A stretch of DNA of 54,680 nt from an uncultured Mailhella sp. (GTDB taxonomy: Bacteria > Desulfobacterota > Desulfovibrionia > Desulfovibrionales > Desulfovibrionaceae): assembly GCF_947631555.1 (NCBI RefSeq), contig NZ_CANRLT010000004.1, positions 1 to 54,680 of the forward strand. The letters are read 5' to 3'. Positions within the stretch are counted from its first letter, which is position 1. Each line of letters begins with the position of its first letter. Position numbers and translations under genes: made by a program. Below, piece by piece: positions 30,214 through 39,330 of the stretch. The notes below the pieces were generated by a model. It searched no databases and was not told the origin of the DNA. It saw nothing but the letters and a program-made list of their open reading frames with translations.

Positions 30214-31664
30214 GCCAGATCACGCTCCTTGATAGTCGTTTCTTCCACCTGATAGGTGAGCAGCGGCGGCGTGGCGTTCACATCGAGACCGGCGCCGTAG
30301 CTGAAGATCTTCTGAATGGTGCGTCCGAACTGCTGCTTGAGCGCAAATACGGGGATGTCCATGGGGCAGGCTCGTTCGCATTCCGTGCAGCCCGTGCAGC
30401 GCCCGGCCAGATGCTGGGCGTGGATGAGCTGGAAGAACAGCTTCTGCTGTACGGTGTCTTCCTGCGTGACCCATTCGGGATCGCGGGAATCGGACACGCA
30501 GTGGTCACGGCAGACACACATGGGGCAGGCACCCCGGCAGGCATGGCAGGCGATGCAGCGTTCCATCTGGCCTTTCCAGAAACCCATGCGCTCTTCAAGA
30601 GACAGGGAATCGAGGAAACGCAGTCCGGGCAGGCGGCCATCCTGGGGGGCTTCAGGCTCAGTGGTGGGAGTGCCCGCAAACGCATCGGAGATCACGGCGT
30701 TGGGTTTGGTACAGAGGCGGCACTTGTCCTGGGCGACTTCGGCCATCGTCATTTCAATGGTCTGGCCTCCGGCCGTGACCGTGATCTTGTTGCCGCGGCA
30801 GGCACAGCTCTCAATGGCCGCGCCTTCGGGGAGCTTCGCCAGAATGCGGGACAGGTTCACGGTGCCGTTGCAGCCCATGCCGAAAATCTGCACTTCGTCG
30901 CGGGAGATCAGCCCTTCGGAGAGCAGTTCCACCACGCCCTTGCTGTCGCAACCCTTGACCACCACGCCAATCTTGCGGCCCTTGTACTGAGGCAGGAACA
31001 CGGCGAGGTTCTGGACGTTGAAGGGGCCCCAGATCAGGGAATCCACTTCTTCGGGGGTAGTCATGAACACAGGCTCGGCATGGATGGCGTCAAAGCCCTT
31101 CTTCCAGCCCAGCACTCCTTCCAGCCCCTGAGCGAGGGCGTCCTTGATGGCCTGTTTCAGTTCGGGCAGCGCGGGGTGTTCGCCGCAGCCCAGAGGCCGC
31201 AGGGACTCCAGCAGCTCCACAGGCATGTCGTAGCGCGCGGGCACGTCTTCCCACCTGGGAGCCGGGCCAAGGGCGTGGATGCGGGCCGTGAAGTTGGTCA
31301 CGACATCCTTCCAGCGCTGGCCTTCGGATGCCGACACCCAAGTATATTCGAAGCGTTCGGGGTCGATGCCGATGACGGGCAGGAACTGCTTGAGCAGTTC
31401 GAGGCGGCGGCGGGCGTAGAAGTTGCCGGAGGAATAGTGGCAGTCACGCGGATGGCAGCCGGAAACCAGCACACCATCGGCCCCGTTCATCAGTGCTTTG
31501 AGCACGAAGAGCGGGTTCACGCGGCCGGAACAGGGGACGCGGATGATGCGCAGGTCGGTAGGCTGTACGGCGCGGGCGGTACCGGCCGTGTCGGCGCCGC
31601 CGTAAGAGCACCAGTTACAAAGGAAACCGACGATACGGAGCTCTTTGCCGGCTAACACTGACAT
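30210..31664 (-). CDS. flxCD: FlxCD-like: MvhD/hydrogenase iron-sulfur (delta) domain joined to a 4Fe-4S domain
   Basis: GFLCNWCSYGGADTAGTAR...RVPCSGRVNPLFVLKAL..GADGVLVSGCHPRDCHY (MvhD) then CIACHACRGACPMC...CTGCTECERACP. Confidence 0.82.
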   Translation of the reverse strand: MSVLAGKELRIVGFLCNWCSYGGADTAGTARAVQPTDLRIIRVPCSGRVNPLFVLKALMNGADGVLVSGCHPRDCHYSSGNFYARRRLELLKQFLPVIGIDPERFEYTWVSASEGQRWKDVVTNFTARIHALGPAPRWEDVPARYDMPVELLESLRPLGCGEHPALPELKQAIKDALAQGLEGVLGWKKGFDAIHAEPVFMTTPEEVDSLIWGPFNVQNLAVFLPQYKGRKIGVVVKGCDSKGVVELLSEGLISRDEVQIFGMGCNGTVNLSRILAKLPEGAAIESCACRGNKITVTAGGQTIEMTMAEVAQDKCRLCTKPNAVISDAFAGTPTTEPEAPQDGRLPGLRFLDSLSLEERMGFWKGQMERCIACHACRGACPMCVCRDHCVSDSRDPEWVTQEDTVQQKLFFQLIHAQHLAGRCTGCTECERACPMDIPVFALKQQFGRTIQKIFSYGAGLDVNATPPLLTYQVEETTIKERDLA

Positions 31665-33625
31665 AGGGCATTCACCTCCGCGAGGATCTGATTGTCCGTG
31701 AAGTGGGCTACCTGAATGGCACCCTGCGGGCAGGTGGCCGTGCAGAGGCCGCAGCCCTGGCACACGGTCTCGATGACGTGGGCCTTCTTCGCTCCGCGCA
31801 CGTCCACTTCTTCAATGGCCTGATAGGGGCAGACCTTGATGCACTTGCCGCAGCCCACACAGCGCTTGATATCCACCAGAGAGATCTGGGGATCGTTTTC
31901 GAGCTTAGGCTTGGAGAACAGCGCCATGACCTTGGCGGCGGCTGCGCTGCCCTGCGCCACGGAAGCGGGAATGTCCTTGGCTCCCTGGCACACGCCGGCG
32001 AGGTAGACACCGGCCGTGTTGGTCTCCACGGGGCGCAGCTTCACATGGCTTTCCATGAAGAAACCGAAGTGGTCATAGGAAATGCGCAGGATCTCGGCGA
32101 GGTGGCCCGCGCCGTGGGAGCCTTCCACGCCGACGGCCAGAACGACCATGTCGGCGTCTACTTCCACCTGTTTTCCGAGCAGCGTATCAGCCCCGCGCAC
32201 GATATAGCCGACCTTGCCGTCGGGACGAACCGTGGGCTGGATGGCGGAAACGCGGCCGCGGACGTACTGGACGCCGTACTCTTCCTGAGCGCGGCGGGTG
32301 AACTCATCGTACATCTTGCCCGGAGCGCGGATATCCATATAGAAGACGTAGGCTTCGGCATCGGGCAGATGATCCTTGGTCATGATGGCCTGTTTCGCCG
32401 TGTACATGCAGCAGAAGCCGGAACAGTACGGGCGGCCGATGGAGCAGTCACGCGAGCCAACGCACTGGATGAATACGATGTTCCTGGGTTCCATGCCGTC
32501 GGAGGGGCGATGGATATGCCCGGCCGTGGGGCCGGAAGCGGACATCATGCGCTCGTACTGAAGGCTGGTGATGACATCGGGATAGGTTCCGCCGCCGTAT
32601 TCCTTGAGCACGGTCCAGTCCATGAGGTCATAGCCGGTGGCCGCGATGACGGCACCCACCTTTTCCTCAACGATCTCGTCCGCCATGTCGTATACAATGG
32701 CCCCCGTGGGGCAGACCTTGGCGCAGACGCCGCACTTGCCTTCCTTAATCTTGCGGCAGTAGTCCGGATTGATGGTGGCCTTCTTGGGAATGGCCTGCGG
32801 GAAGGGAATGTTGATGGCCCGGCAGGTGCTGATGTTCTCGTTGAAGGCATCGGGCACGTTCTTCGTGGGGCACTTCTCGGTGCAGGTTCCGCAGCCCGTG
32901 CACTTGTCCCAGTCAACGTAGGTGGCGCGCCTGCGGATCTTCACGGTGAAGTTGCCCACGAAGCCGGAAATACTCTCCACTTCGGAATGGGCGTAAAGCG
33001 TGATGTTGGGGTTCTGGGCCACGTCCACCATCTTGGGAGCCAGCACGCAGCTTGAACAGTCGATGGTGGGGAAGGTTTTGTCCAGTTTGGCCATCTTGCC
33101 GCCGATGGTGCTCTCACGTTCGACCATAACCACGCCGATGCCGGCGTCCGCAGCGTCCAGCGCCGCCTGAATACCGGCCACGCCGCCGCCGATGACCAGC
33201 ACGCGCTTGGTCACGTCGAACTGTTTGGCGTAGAGCGGCGCATCGCGGCGCAGCTTCTCCACGGCCAGACGCACCAGCTCGGCCGCCTTGTTGGTGTTGG
33301 CTTCACGGTCGCGGCCGATCCAGGAGACGTGCTCGCGGATATTGGCCATTTCAAACATGTAGCGGTTCAGTCCGGCGCGTTCCACCGTGCGGCGGAAGGT
33401 AGGCTCGTGCATACGCGGAGAGCAGGAAGCCACCACCACGCCGTCCAGTCCATGCTTCTTGATGGCCTGAACGATGTTTTCCTGTCCGGGTTCCGAACAG
33501 GTGTACATGGTATCTTCGGCGAACACGACATCGGGGTAGGTCAGCGCGATCCTGGCGACGGCTGCGGTGTCCACCGTGGCTTCGATATTGCTGCCGCAGT
33601 GACAGACGAATACACCGATTTTCAT
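31652..33625 (-). CDS. hdrA: Heterodisulfide reductase subunit A-like
   Basis: VLVIGGGVAGIQAALDAADAGIGVVMVERESTIGGKMAKLDKTFPT; CTGCGTCTEKCP, CVGCGKCIKVCP. Confidence 0.93.
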   Translation of the reverse strand: MKIGVFVCHCGSNIEATVDTAAVARIALTYPDVVFAEDTMYTCSEPGQENIVQAIKKHGLDGVVVASCSPRMHEPTFRRTVERAGLNRYMFEMANIREHVSWIGRDREANTNKAAELVRLAVEKLRRDAPLYAKQFDVTKRVLVIGGGVAGIQAALDAADAGIGVVMVERESTIGGKMAKLDKTFPTIDCSSCVLAPKMVDVAQNPNITLYAHSEVESISGFVGNFTVKIRRRATYVDWDKCTGCGTCTEKCPTKNVPDAFNENISTCRAINIPFPQAIPKKATINPDYCRKIKEGKCGVCAKVCPTGAIVYDMADEIVEEKVGAVIAATGYDLMDWTVLKEYGGGTYPDVITSLQYERMMSASGPTAGHIHRPSDGMEPRNIVFIQCVGSRDCSIGRPYCSGFCCMYTAKQAIMTKDHLPDAEAYVFYMDIRAPGKMYDEFTRRAQEEYGVQYVRGRVSAIQPTVRPDGKVGYIVRGADTLLGKQVEVDADMVVLAVGVEGSHGAGHLAEILRISYDHFGFFMESHVKLRPVETNTAGVYLAGVCQGAKDIPASVAQGSAAAAKVMALFSKPKLENDPQISLVDIKRCVGCGKCIKVCPYQAIEEVDVRGAKKAHVIETVCQGCGLCTATCPQGAIQVAHFTDNQILAEVNALCQC

Positions 33626-34563
33626 GATGCGGCTCCTGCGGTCTTCAGGGCTTCCGCCATGCGGGCTTCACGCCGCGCGGCGATCTTGTCCAGAAGGGGA
33701 TAGGGATTGACTGCCAGCTTGTCCAGACGCATGGCCTCCCTGGAGAGGCCAAAGGCGTAGGCGATCATCTGGGTGTAATAGAACACGGGCAGGCCGAAGA
33801 AGGCTTTTCCGGAGATGCGGGCCGCCTGACGCTGGCGCAGATCCAGATTCATGTGGCAGAGGGGGCAGGCCGTGATCACGGCCTCGGCTCCCACGGCACG
33901 CGCGGTATCGAGGATGCGGCCGCTGAGCGAACCCGGGATATTCACGTCCGGGATACCCATGGCCGCACCGCAGCACTCCGTCTTCAGTGCAAAGGGCAGG
34001 ACTTCGGCGCCCAGAGCCTTCATGACGTTGTCAAGAGAAACGGGGTTCTCCGGATCGTCGAACTGCGCTACCTTTGCGGGACGGCTGAGCAGGCAGCCGT
34101 AGTAGGTGACCACCTTGAGGCCTTCCAGCGGGTAGGTGACACGCCGGGCGATGGCGTCCACGCCCACGTTCTCCACGATGGCCTGAAGTACGGAGTACGT
34201 CTCCATAAGATCGGCCCCGCCGTCTGCATTGGCCGGAGTGGGAGCGTCAAGAAGTTCATCGGTCTTGGCCTTGAACTCGGCGTTCTGCATACGCCAGCGG
34301 GCCATCTTGAGATTGGAGGAGCAGCTCGGGCAGGGGGAAATCACGCAGTCCGCGCCCGTTTTGGCGGCCTGAAGCAGGTTGCGCGCGGACAGGGCGGCGG
34401 AAAGTTCGTGGCTTACGGAATGGGCAGGCGTGGAACCGCAGCAGTTCCAGTCCTCAATCTCCACGAGATCCATGTTCAGCGCATTGCACACGGCGCGGGT
34501 GGAGGCTTCGTACTCCACGGAAGTGCCGTGCCCTGAGCAGCCGGGATAGTAGGCGTATTTCAT
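33622..34563 (-). CDS. hdrB: Heterodisulfide reductase subunit B-like (two CCG domains)
   Basis: YYPGCSGHGTSVEYE...DWNCCGSTPAH...YYGCLLSRP...ECCGAAMG...ACPLCHMNLD. Confidence 0.93.
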   Translation of the reverse strand: MKYAYYPGCSGHGTSVEYEASTRAVCNALNMDLVEIEDWNCCGSTPAHSVSHELSAALSARNLLQAAKTGADCVISPCPSCSSNLKMARWRMQNAEFKAKTDELLDAPTPANADGGADLMETYSVLQAIVENVGVDAIARRVTYPLEGLKVVTYYGCLLSRPAKVAQFDDPENPVSLDNVMKALGAEVLPFALKTECCGAAMGIPDVNIPGSLSGRILDTARAVGAEAVITACPLCHMNLDLRQRQAARISGKAFFGLPVFYYTQMIAYAFGLSREAMRLDKLAVNPYPLLDKIAARREARMAEALKTAGAAS

Positions 34564-34566
34564 GGC

Positions 34567-35124
34567 TCAGCTCCTCTTTTCCGCGTAGCGCTTGAAAATG
34601 CGGGCGACTTCTTCACGGCCGTGGATCACGGAAGGCACGAAGGGCATCTTGTTTTTTCTGAGCGCCATCGGAGCAATTTCCAGATTGCCCCAGCCGCGCA
34701 GCGTGCGGGCCATGTAGTCGGCCATGACGCCGAGTTCGTACGAGCGGCCTGTATATTTCACGGTATCGAGGAAGGCCTTCCAGAAGGACTCGATGGGACG
34801 ATCCTGCACCCAGCCCTCACGCCGGGCCATCATGCGCAGTGTCTCCATGACGGCAGCCACGTCGATGTCGTTCGGGCAGCGGGCACTGCACGTCGAGCAC
34901 GACAGGCACAGCCACAGCGAGCGGTTCTTCAGAGCCTCTTCCTTGAGGCCGAGCTGCACGGCGCGCATGATCTGACTGACCTGCCGGTCATAGACCTGAG
35001 CGCCGGGACAGCCTGCCGTACAGTTGCCGCACTGGTAGCACAGCGACAGGTTCTGGCCGCTTTCTTTCTCGACCTGGCGCTTGAACGCCGGATCGCGGGC
35101 TTTATCAAGCCTGATAGTATTCAT
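34567..35124 (-). CDS. hdrC: Heterodisulfide reductase subunit C-like
   Basis: CYQCGNCTAGCPGAQVYDRQVSQIMRAVQLG...LWLCLSCSTCSARCPNDID. Confidence 0.92.
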   Translation of the reverse strand: MNTIRLDKARDPAFKRQVEKESGQNLSLCYQCGNCTAGCPGAQVYDRQVSQIMRAVQLGLKEEALKNRSLWLCLSCSTCSARCPNDIDVAAVMETLRMMARREGWVQDRPIESFWKAFLDTVKYTGRSYELGVMADYMARTLRGWGNLEIAPMALRKNKMPFVPSVIHGREEVARIFKRYAEKRS

Positions 35125-35487
35125 AAAAGACTCCCCTTGAAGAATCCGCGGCAAAAGAACGACACGAACCTGACAAAAGCGCAGCGCCGCGGGATTTTTC
35201 AGTATCGCATACAAGGGACGGCATATATCCCTTTAGTTTAAAGTTCAGTACATCATACTTCCGGCGGCAAGTCCAGCGTTTCCGGCGGTACGCGCCCGAA
35301 AAGAAGGAGTTTCGGCCGATCGGCGGGAAAGGCGTCGTGAAGCCGCGGAGACACCCTTTCCATGCGGTTGAAAACCGAGGATGTTTTTGGAGTTGATACC
35401 GCTGGCAAAATCTATGGAATGAAGGAAATGGTTGACGGGGATGAGACACTTTTGTTGTTCATCTTACTTCCTTTATGGTTTGAGACC

Positions 35488-35530
35488 TCGGCCTTTAGGC
35501 CGATATAGCCCCACCCCGCCCTGAAGGGCT
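35488..35530. repeat. Tandem short palindromes between lgt and hdrC, possible remnant of an IS200/IS605-type end
   Basis: TCGGCCT TT AGGCCGA (35488-35503) and GCCC TGAA GGGC (35518-35529), no T run. Confidence 0.35.
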
Positions 35531-35569
35531 TTGCTACATTATTGCTCAGAAAGATAGGCGTATGCTTTC

Positions 35570-36367
35570 TTATTTCCAGACGTCCCGGGCGTGGGATTGG
35601 GCATGAGCACGGACAAGCAGCCAAAGTCCGGCGGCCAGAAGCGGCAGGCACAGAAGCTGCCCCATCGTCAGCCAGCCGCCAAGAAGGTAGCCGAGCTGAG
35701 CGTCAGGCACACGGAAGAATTCCACAAAAATACGGCTCACGGCGTAGAGCACGCCAAAAAGACCGGCCACCGCGCCCCGGGGCCGGGGCTTCGACGAATA
35801 TATCCAAAGGATGAGGAAGGTGCACACGCCTTCGAGTCCGGCTTCATAGAGCTGGGAAGGATGGCGGGGGAGCGGGCCGCCGCCGGGGAAGACCATGCCC
35901 AGGGAAAGTTCCGTGACCTTGCCCCAGAGTTCGCCGTTGATAAAATTGCCGATGCGTCCGAAAAACAGTCCGGTGGGGACGAGCGGCGCCACGAAGTCCA
36001 GAATGTCCACCAGTCCGCGGCCATGACGGCGTCCCCAGATCAGGCTGGCAGTGACCACGCCCAACAGTCCGCCATGGAAGGACATGCCGCCGTTCCAGAC
36101 ACGCAGGATTTCCAGGGGGTCACGCAGGTAGACCGAAAAGTCGTAGAACAGCACATAACCAAGCCGCGCCCCCAGAATGACGCCGAGCATCACCCAGACA
36201 ACGAAATCGTCCACCTGCTCCTTCGTCCAGGAACTCCACGGGCGGGACGCACGCTGGCGGCCGAGCAGCCAGCCTGCGAGAAAGGCAAAGACGTACATCA
36301 ACCCGTACCAGTGAAGCTGGACGGGACCAATGGACAGGGCAACGGGGTCTATGGACGGGTACTGCAT
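35570..36367 (-). CDS. lgt: Prolipoprotein diacylglyceryl transferase
   Basis: IGPVQLHWYGLMYVFAFL, GARLGYVLFYD, FGRIGNFINGELWG, RHPSQLYEA. Confidence 0.95.
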   Translation of the reverse strand: MQYPSIDPVALSIGPVQLHWYGLMYVFAFLAGWLLGRQRASRPWSSWTKEQVDDFVVWVMLGVILGARLGYVLFYDFSVYLRDPLEILRVWNGGMSFHGGLLGVVTASLIWGRRHGRGLVDILDFVAPLVPTGLFFGRIGNFINGELWGKVTELSLGMVFPGGGPLPRHPSQLYEAGLEGVCTFLILWIYSSKPRPRGAVAGLFGVLYAVSRIFVEFFRVPDAQLGYLLGGWLTMGQLLCLPLLAAGLWLLVRAHAQSHARDVWK

Positions 36368-36513
36368 GTTCTTTCCTCTGACCGCGCCTTCTAGCATAAA
36401 AGCCCTTTTCCCGCCAGAGGGGCGAACTCTCCCCACAAGGCGGAAAAACAGCTTTACGCGGCAGAACCTCTGGGGTACATCCACGGATATCCCCTCTCGT
36501 TTGGAGCCACGGC

Positions 36514-37536
36514 ATGATCGCGAAAAAAAAGACCTTTCCGGCTCTGTCCGCGGGAATCTGCCTCGCGGGACTGCTCTTCTGCCTCTGGGTGCTGTTTTCC
36601 GGCGGCGAGGCACTCTGCCTCACGAATGGCTGTACGCTGTTCCAGGATCTCCAGATAGCCGGAGTGTCCCTTTGGCATCTTGGCGCCGTGCTGTTCGCTC
36701 TACTGCTCCTGTGCTGCCTCGCCCGTCTTATGCCCGCAGCCCGGCTCCTGGCTCTGGCGGCCGTACTCGCCGACACGGTTCTGCTTGGCATTATGCTCTT
36801 CACCGCCCCCTGCGTGAACTGCCTCCTTGTGGGGCTGCTCATCGCCCTTGCCTGCCTGAGCCTGCACCGCAGCACCCCCCGCCGCCCCGCACTGCTCTGG
36901 CTCTGGCTGCTCCTTTTCCTGTTCAGTCTCGGCAGCGTTGTCCACGACCTTGCCGAACCGTGGTCACCGCAGGCAGAAGGTCCTGCGTCCGTCCACATCT
37001 ACTTTTCTCCGAGCTGTCAGGCCTGCCGTACACTGACCGCGCAGGCGGAACGCCTGAACCAGGCGCGCTGGTATCCCGTGCCGGAAAACCGCCGCGACAT
37101 CTGGGTAATCCGCACCATGCTGGAAAAGATGAACGGCGGTATGCCTCTGGCGCAGGCCGCAGCCGAAGCCCTTGCAGCCGTACCCGAAGGCCCGGCTTTT
37201 GACGAAGCTCGGGAATACCGCCTCGGACTGCTGCGCCCGGAACTTCTGCTGCTCCAGTTCCGGCTATGGAAAAATCAGGCCCATGTGCTCGCCTCTGGTT
37301 CAAAACGCCTGCCGTTCCTGGAATTTGCAGGTCTGCCTGTGGCGCTTCTTCCGCGGGAGGAACATGTGTCCCAGGCCCTTCCCAAAGAGCATGAGCGCTC
37401 CGCACTGCCCTCTGGTCTCGATCTGGATGTGGCCGGTTTCTGCGGCGGCGAAGAGTCCTGTGCCGATCCTGCTCCCGCCAGGCCGCAGGGCGGACTCCAC
37501 GAACTTCTGGACGAGAGCGGGCTTTACCGCCCCTAG
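36514..37536 (+). CDS. VKOR-like membrane protein with thioredoxin-like C-terminal domain (predicted disulfide oxidoreductase)
   Basis: Multi-TM N-half with CLTNGC and TM CVNC; then HIYFSPSCQACRTL thioredoxin-like CxxC. Confidence 0.6.
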   Translation: MIAKKKTFPALSAGICLAGLLFCLWVLFSGGEALCLTNGCTLFQDLQIAGVSLWHLGAVLFALLLLCCLARLMPAARLLALAAVLADTVLLGIMLFTAPCVNCLLVGLLIALACLSLHRSTPRRPALLWLWLLLFLFSLGSVVHDLAEPWSPQAEGPASVHIYFSPSCQACRTLTAQAERLNQARWYPVPENRRDIWVIRTMLEKMNGGMPLAQAAAEALAAVPEGPAFDEAREYRLGLLRPELLLLQFRLWKNQAHVLASGSKRLPFLEFAGLPVALLPREEHVSQALPKEHERSALPSGLDLDVAGFCGGEESCADPAPARPQGGLHELLDESGLYRP

Positions 37537-37740
37537 AGGATGCGCCTTTTGCGGGAATGCGTCCTGCTACGGCCGAAAAAGGCCGCTTTTCTCGAGCGGC
37601 GTACTTGAAGCTTGCAGAAAATTAAGCTAGTGTTTACAAACATACAGCCCGATCCTGCGGGCATATGTTTCCCATCGCTTCGCTCCGCAGGCTTTTTTTC
37701 GTTTGAACCGGCCTCCGTACGGCCCAAAACGCAGGCGTAC

Positions 37741-38307
37741 ATGAACATTACGGAACTGTGCAGCAGCCGGAAGCAGGCCCTCGTTGAACGCTGGGTCAAC
37801 AGCTTCTTCGCCAGCTATCCTCTGGACAGCAAGGGCTTTCTGCGTACCCGGCGCGACCGCTTCGCGAATCCCGTCGGCGAGACCACCCGCATGGCTGCGG
37901 AGGTGCTCTTTGACGCCGCGGCCGGAGCGGACGCTGATCCGAACACGGTCAGGCAGGCACTGCACGATCTCCTCTGGATACGCGCCGTGCAGGACATGCC
38001 GCCCTCCAAGGCTGTGGGTGCGCTGTACCTGCTCAAGGACGAGCTGCGCAGAGACGTGCTTCCTGCCTGGCTGGATGCGGTCTCCGAACGGAAACAGGCT
38101 TTGAGCGAATACCTTGCCGTGGAATCCCGGATTGATACGCTGGGACTCATGGCGCTGGACATGTACTCGGATGCCCGCGAGCGCGTGTTCAGGATCCGCG
38201 TGGAAGAAATCAAGCACAGTCAGTCACAGCTCATTCGACTGGCCGGGCTTCGGAGGGAGCAGGCCGTGCCCGCTCCTGAAACTGAAAATCGAGGGGTAGA
38301 GGAATGA
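37741..38307 (+). CDS. RsbRD N-terminal domain protein upstream of dsrM
   Basis: SRKQALVERWVNSFFASYPLDSKGFLRTRRDRFANPVGET; overlaps dsrM start. Confidence 0.8.
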   Translation: MNITELCSSRKQALVERWVNSFFASYPLDSKGFLRTRRDRFANPVGETTRMAAEVLFDAAAGADADPNTVRQALHDLLWIRAVQDMPPSKAVGALYLLKDELRRDVLPAWLDAVSERKQALSEYLAVESRIDTLGLMALDMYSDARERVFRIRVEEIKHSQSQLIRLAGLRREQAVPAPETENRGVEE

Positions 38308-39317
38308 CCATCGCATTTGCGGCCACTCTGCTCATCCTTTGCGTGGGATGGGCGGGGTCAGCACTTGGCCTGCAGTACCTGTTCGGCGTGATCTTACCGC
38401 TGGTGGCAGGCGCTGTGTTCATCATCGGTTTCATCTGGAAGATCGTCCGCTGGGCCAAGTCGCCCGTGCCGTTCGCCATCCCCACGGTGGCAGGACAGCA
38501 GCGTTCCCTGGACTGGATCAAACCCAGCCGCCTGGAATGCCCCTGGACCACCCCGGCCGTCGCCGGGCGCATGGTTCTGGAAGCGTTCACCTTCCGTTCC
38601 CTGTTCCGCAATACCAGAGCGGAGCGCACCACCATCGGCGGCACGCCGCGTGTCACCTATTTTTCCAATAAATGGCTGTGGGTTTTCGCACTGCTGTTCC
38701 ATTACAGTATGCTGGTGATCATCATCCGTCACGCCCGCTTCTTCCTCGACCCCGTACCGGCCTGCATCGCCGTCGTGGAATTTCTGGACGGCGTGTTCCA
38801 GGTGGGTGCTCCCCGCTTCTACATGACCGATGCCTTCATCCTCGGTGCGCTGGCCTTCCTGTTCCTGCGCCGCGCCCTTTCCGAGCGCCTGCGCTATATC
38901 TCCCTGCCTGCCGACTACTTTGCCCTGTTCCTGCTCATCGCCATTGCCGGTTCCGGCATCTGTATGCGCTACATCAGCAAGGTGGATGTCAATCAGGTCA
39001 AGGAAGTGCTCATGGGTCTTGCCACCCTTCAGCCCGTGGATCCCACCGGCATCGGTTCCATCTTCTTCGTCCATGTGACGCTGGTCAGCGCGCTGCTCAT
39101 CTACTTCCCCTTCTCCAAGCTGATGCACATGGGCGGCGTCTTCATGAGTCCCACACGCAACATGAAGTGCAACACCCGTGAAGAACGGCATGTGAACCCC
39201 TGGAATCCGCCCAAGCACTATCACACCTATGCCGAATACGAAGACGATTTCCGCGACGCCATGGTGGAAGCCGGCATCCCTGTAGACAAGCAGCCCGAAA
39301 CCACGGCGGAAGCCTAA
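38304..39317 (+). CDS. dsrM: DsrMKJOP complex membrane subunit DsrM (cytochrome b-like)
   Basis: NarI-like multi-TM protein, first of dsrMKJOP order. Confidence 0.94.
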   Translation: MTIAFAATLLILCVGWAGSALGLQYLFGVILPLVAGAVFIIGFIWKIVRWAKSPVPFAIPTVAGQQRSLDWIKPSRLECPWTTPAVAGRMVLEAFTFRSLFRNTRAERTTIGGTPRVTYFSNKWLWVFALLFHYSMLVIIIRHARFFLDPVPACIAVVEFLDGVFQVGAPRFYMTDAFILGALAFLFLRRALSERLRYISLPADYFALFLLIAIAGSGICMRYISKVDVNQVKEVLMGLATLQPVDPTGIGSIFFVHVTLVSALLIYFPFSKLMHMGGVFMSPTRNMKCNTREERHVNPWNPPKHYHTYAEYEDDFRDAMVEAGIPVDKQPETTAEA

Positions 39318-39330
39318 GGAGTTACTGGTC

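Noticed and set aside
30000-31655. 551-aa plus-strand ORF antisense to flxCD
   Set aside because: Opposite a coding sequence with clear Fe-S motifs; shadow ORF.
31703-33055. 450-aa plus-strand ORF antisense to hdrA
   Set aside because: Shadow ORF of a strongly supported gene.
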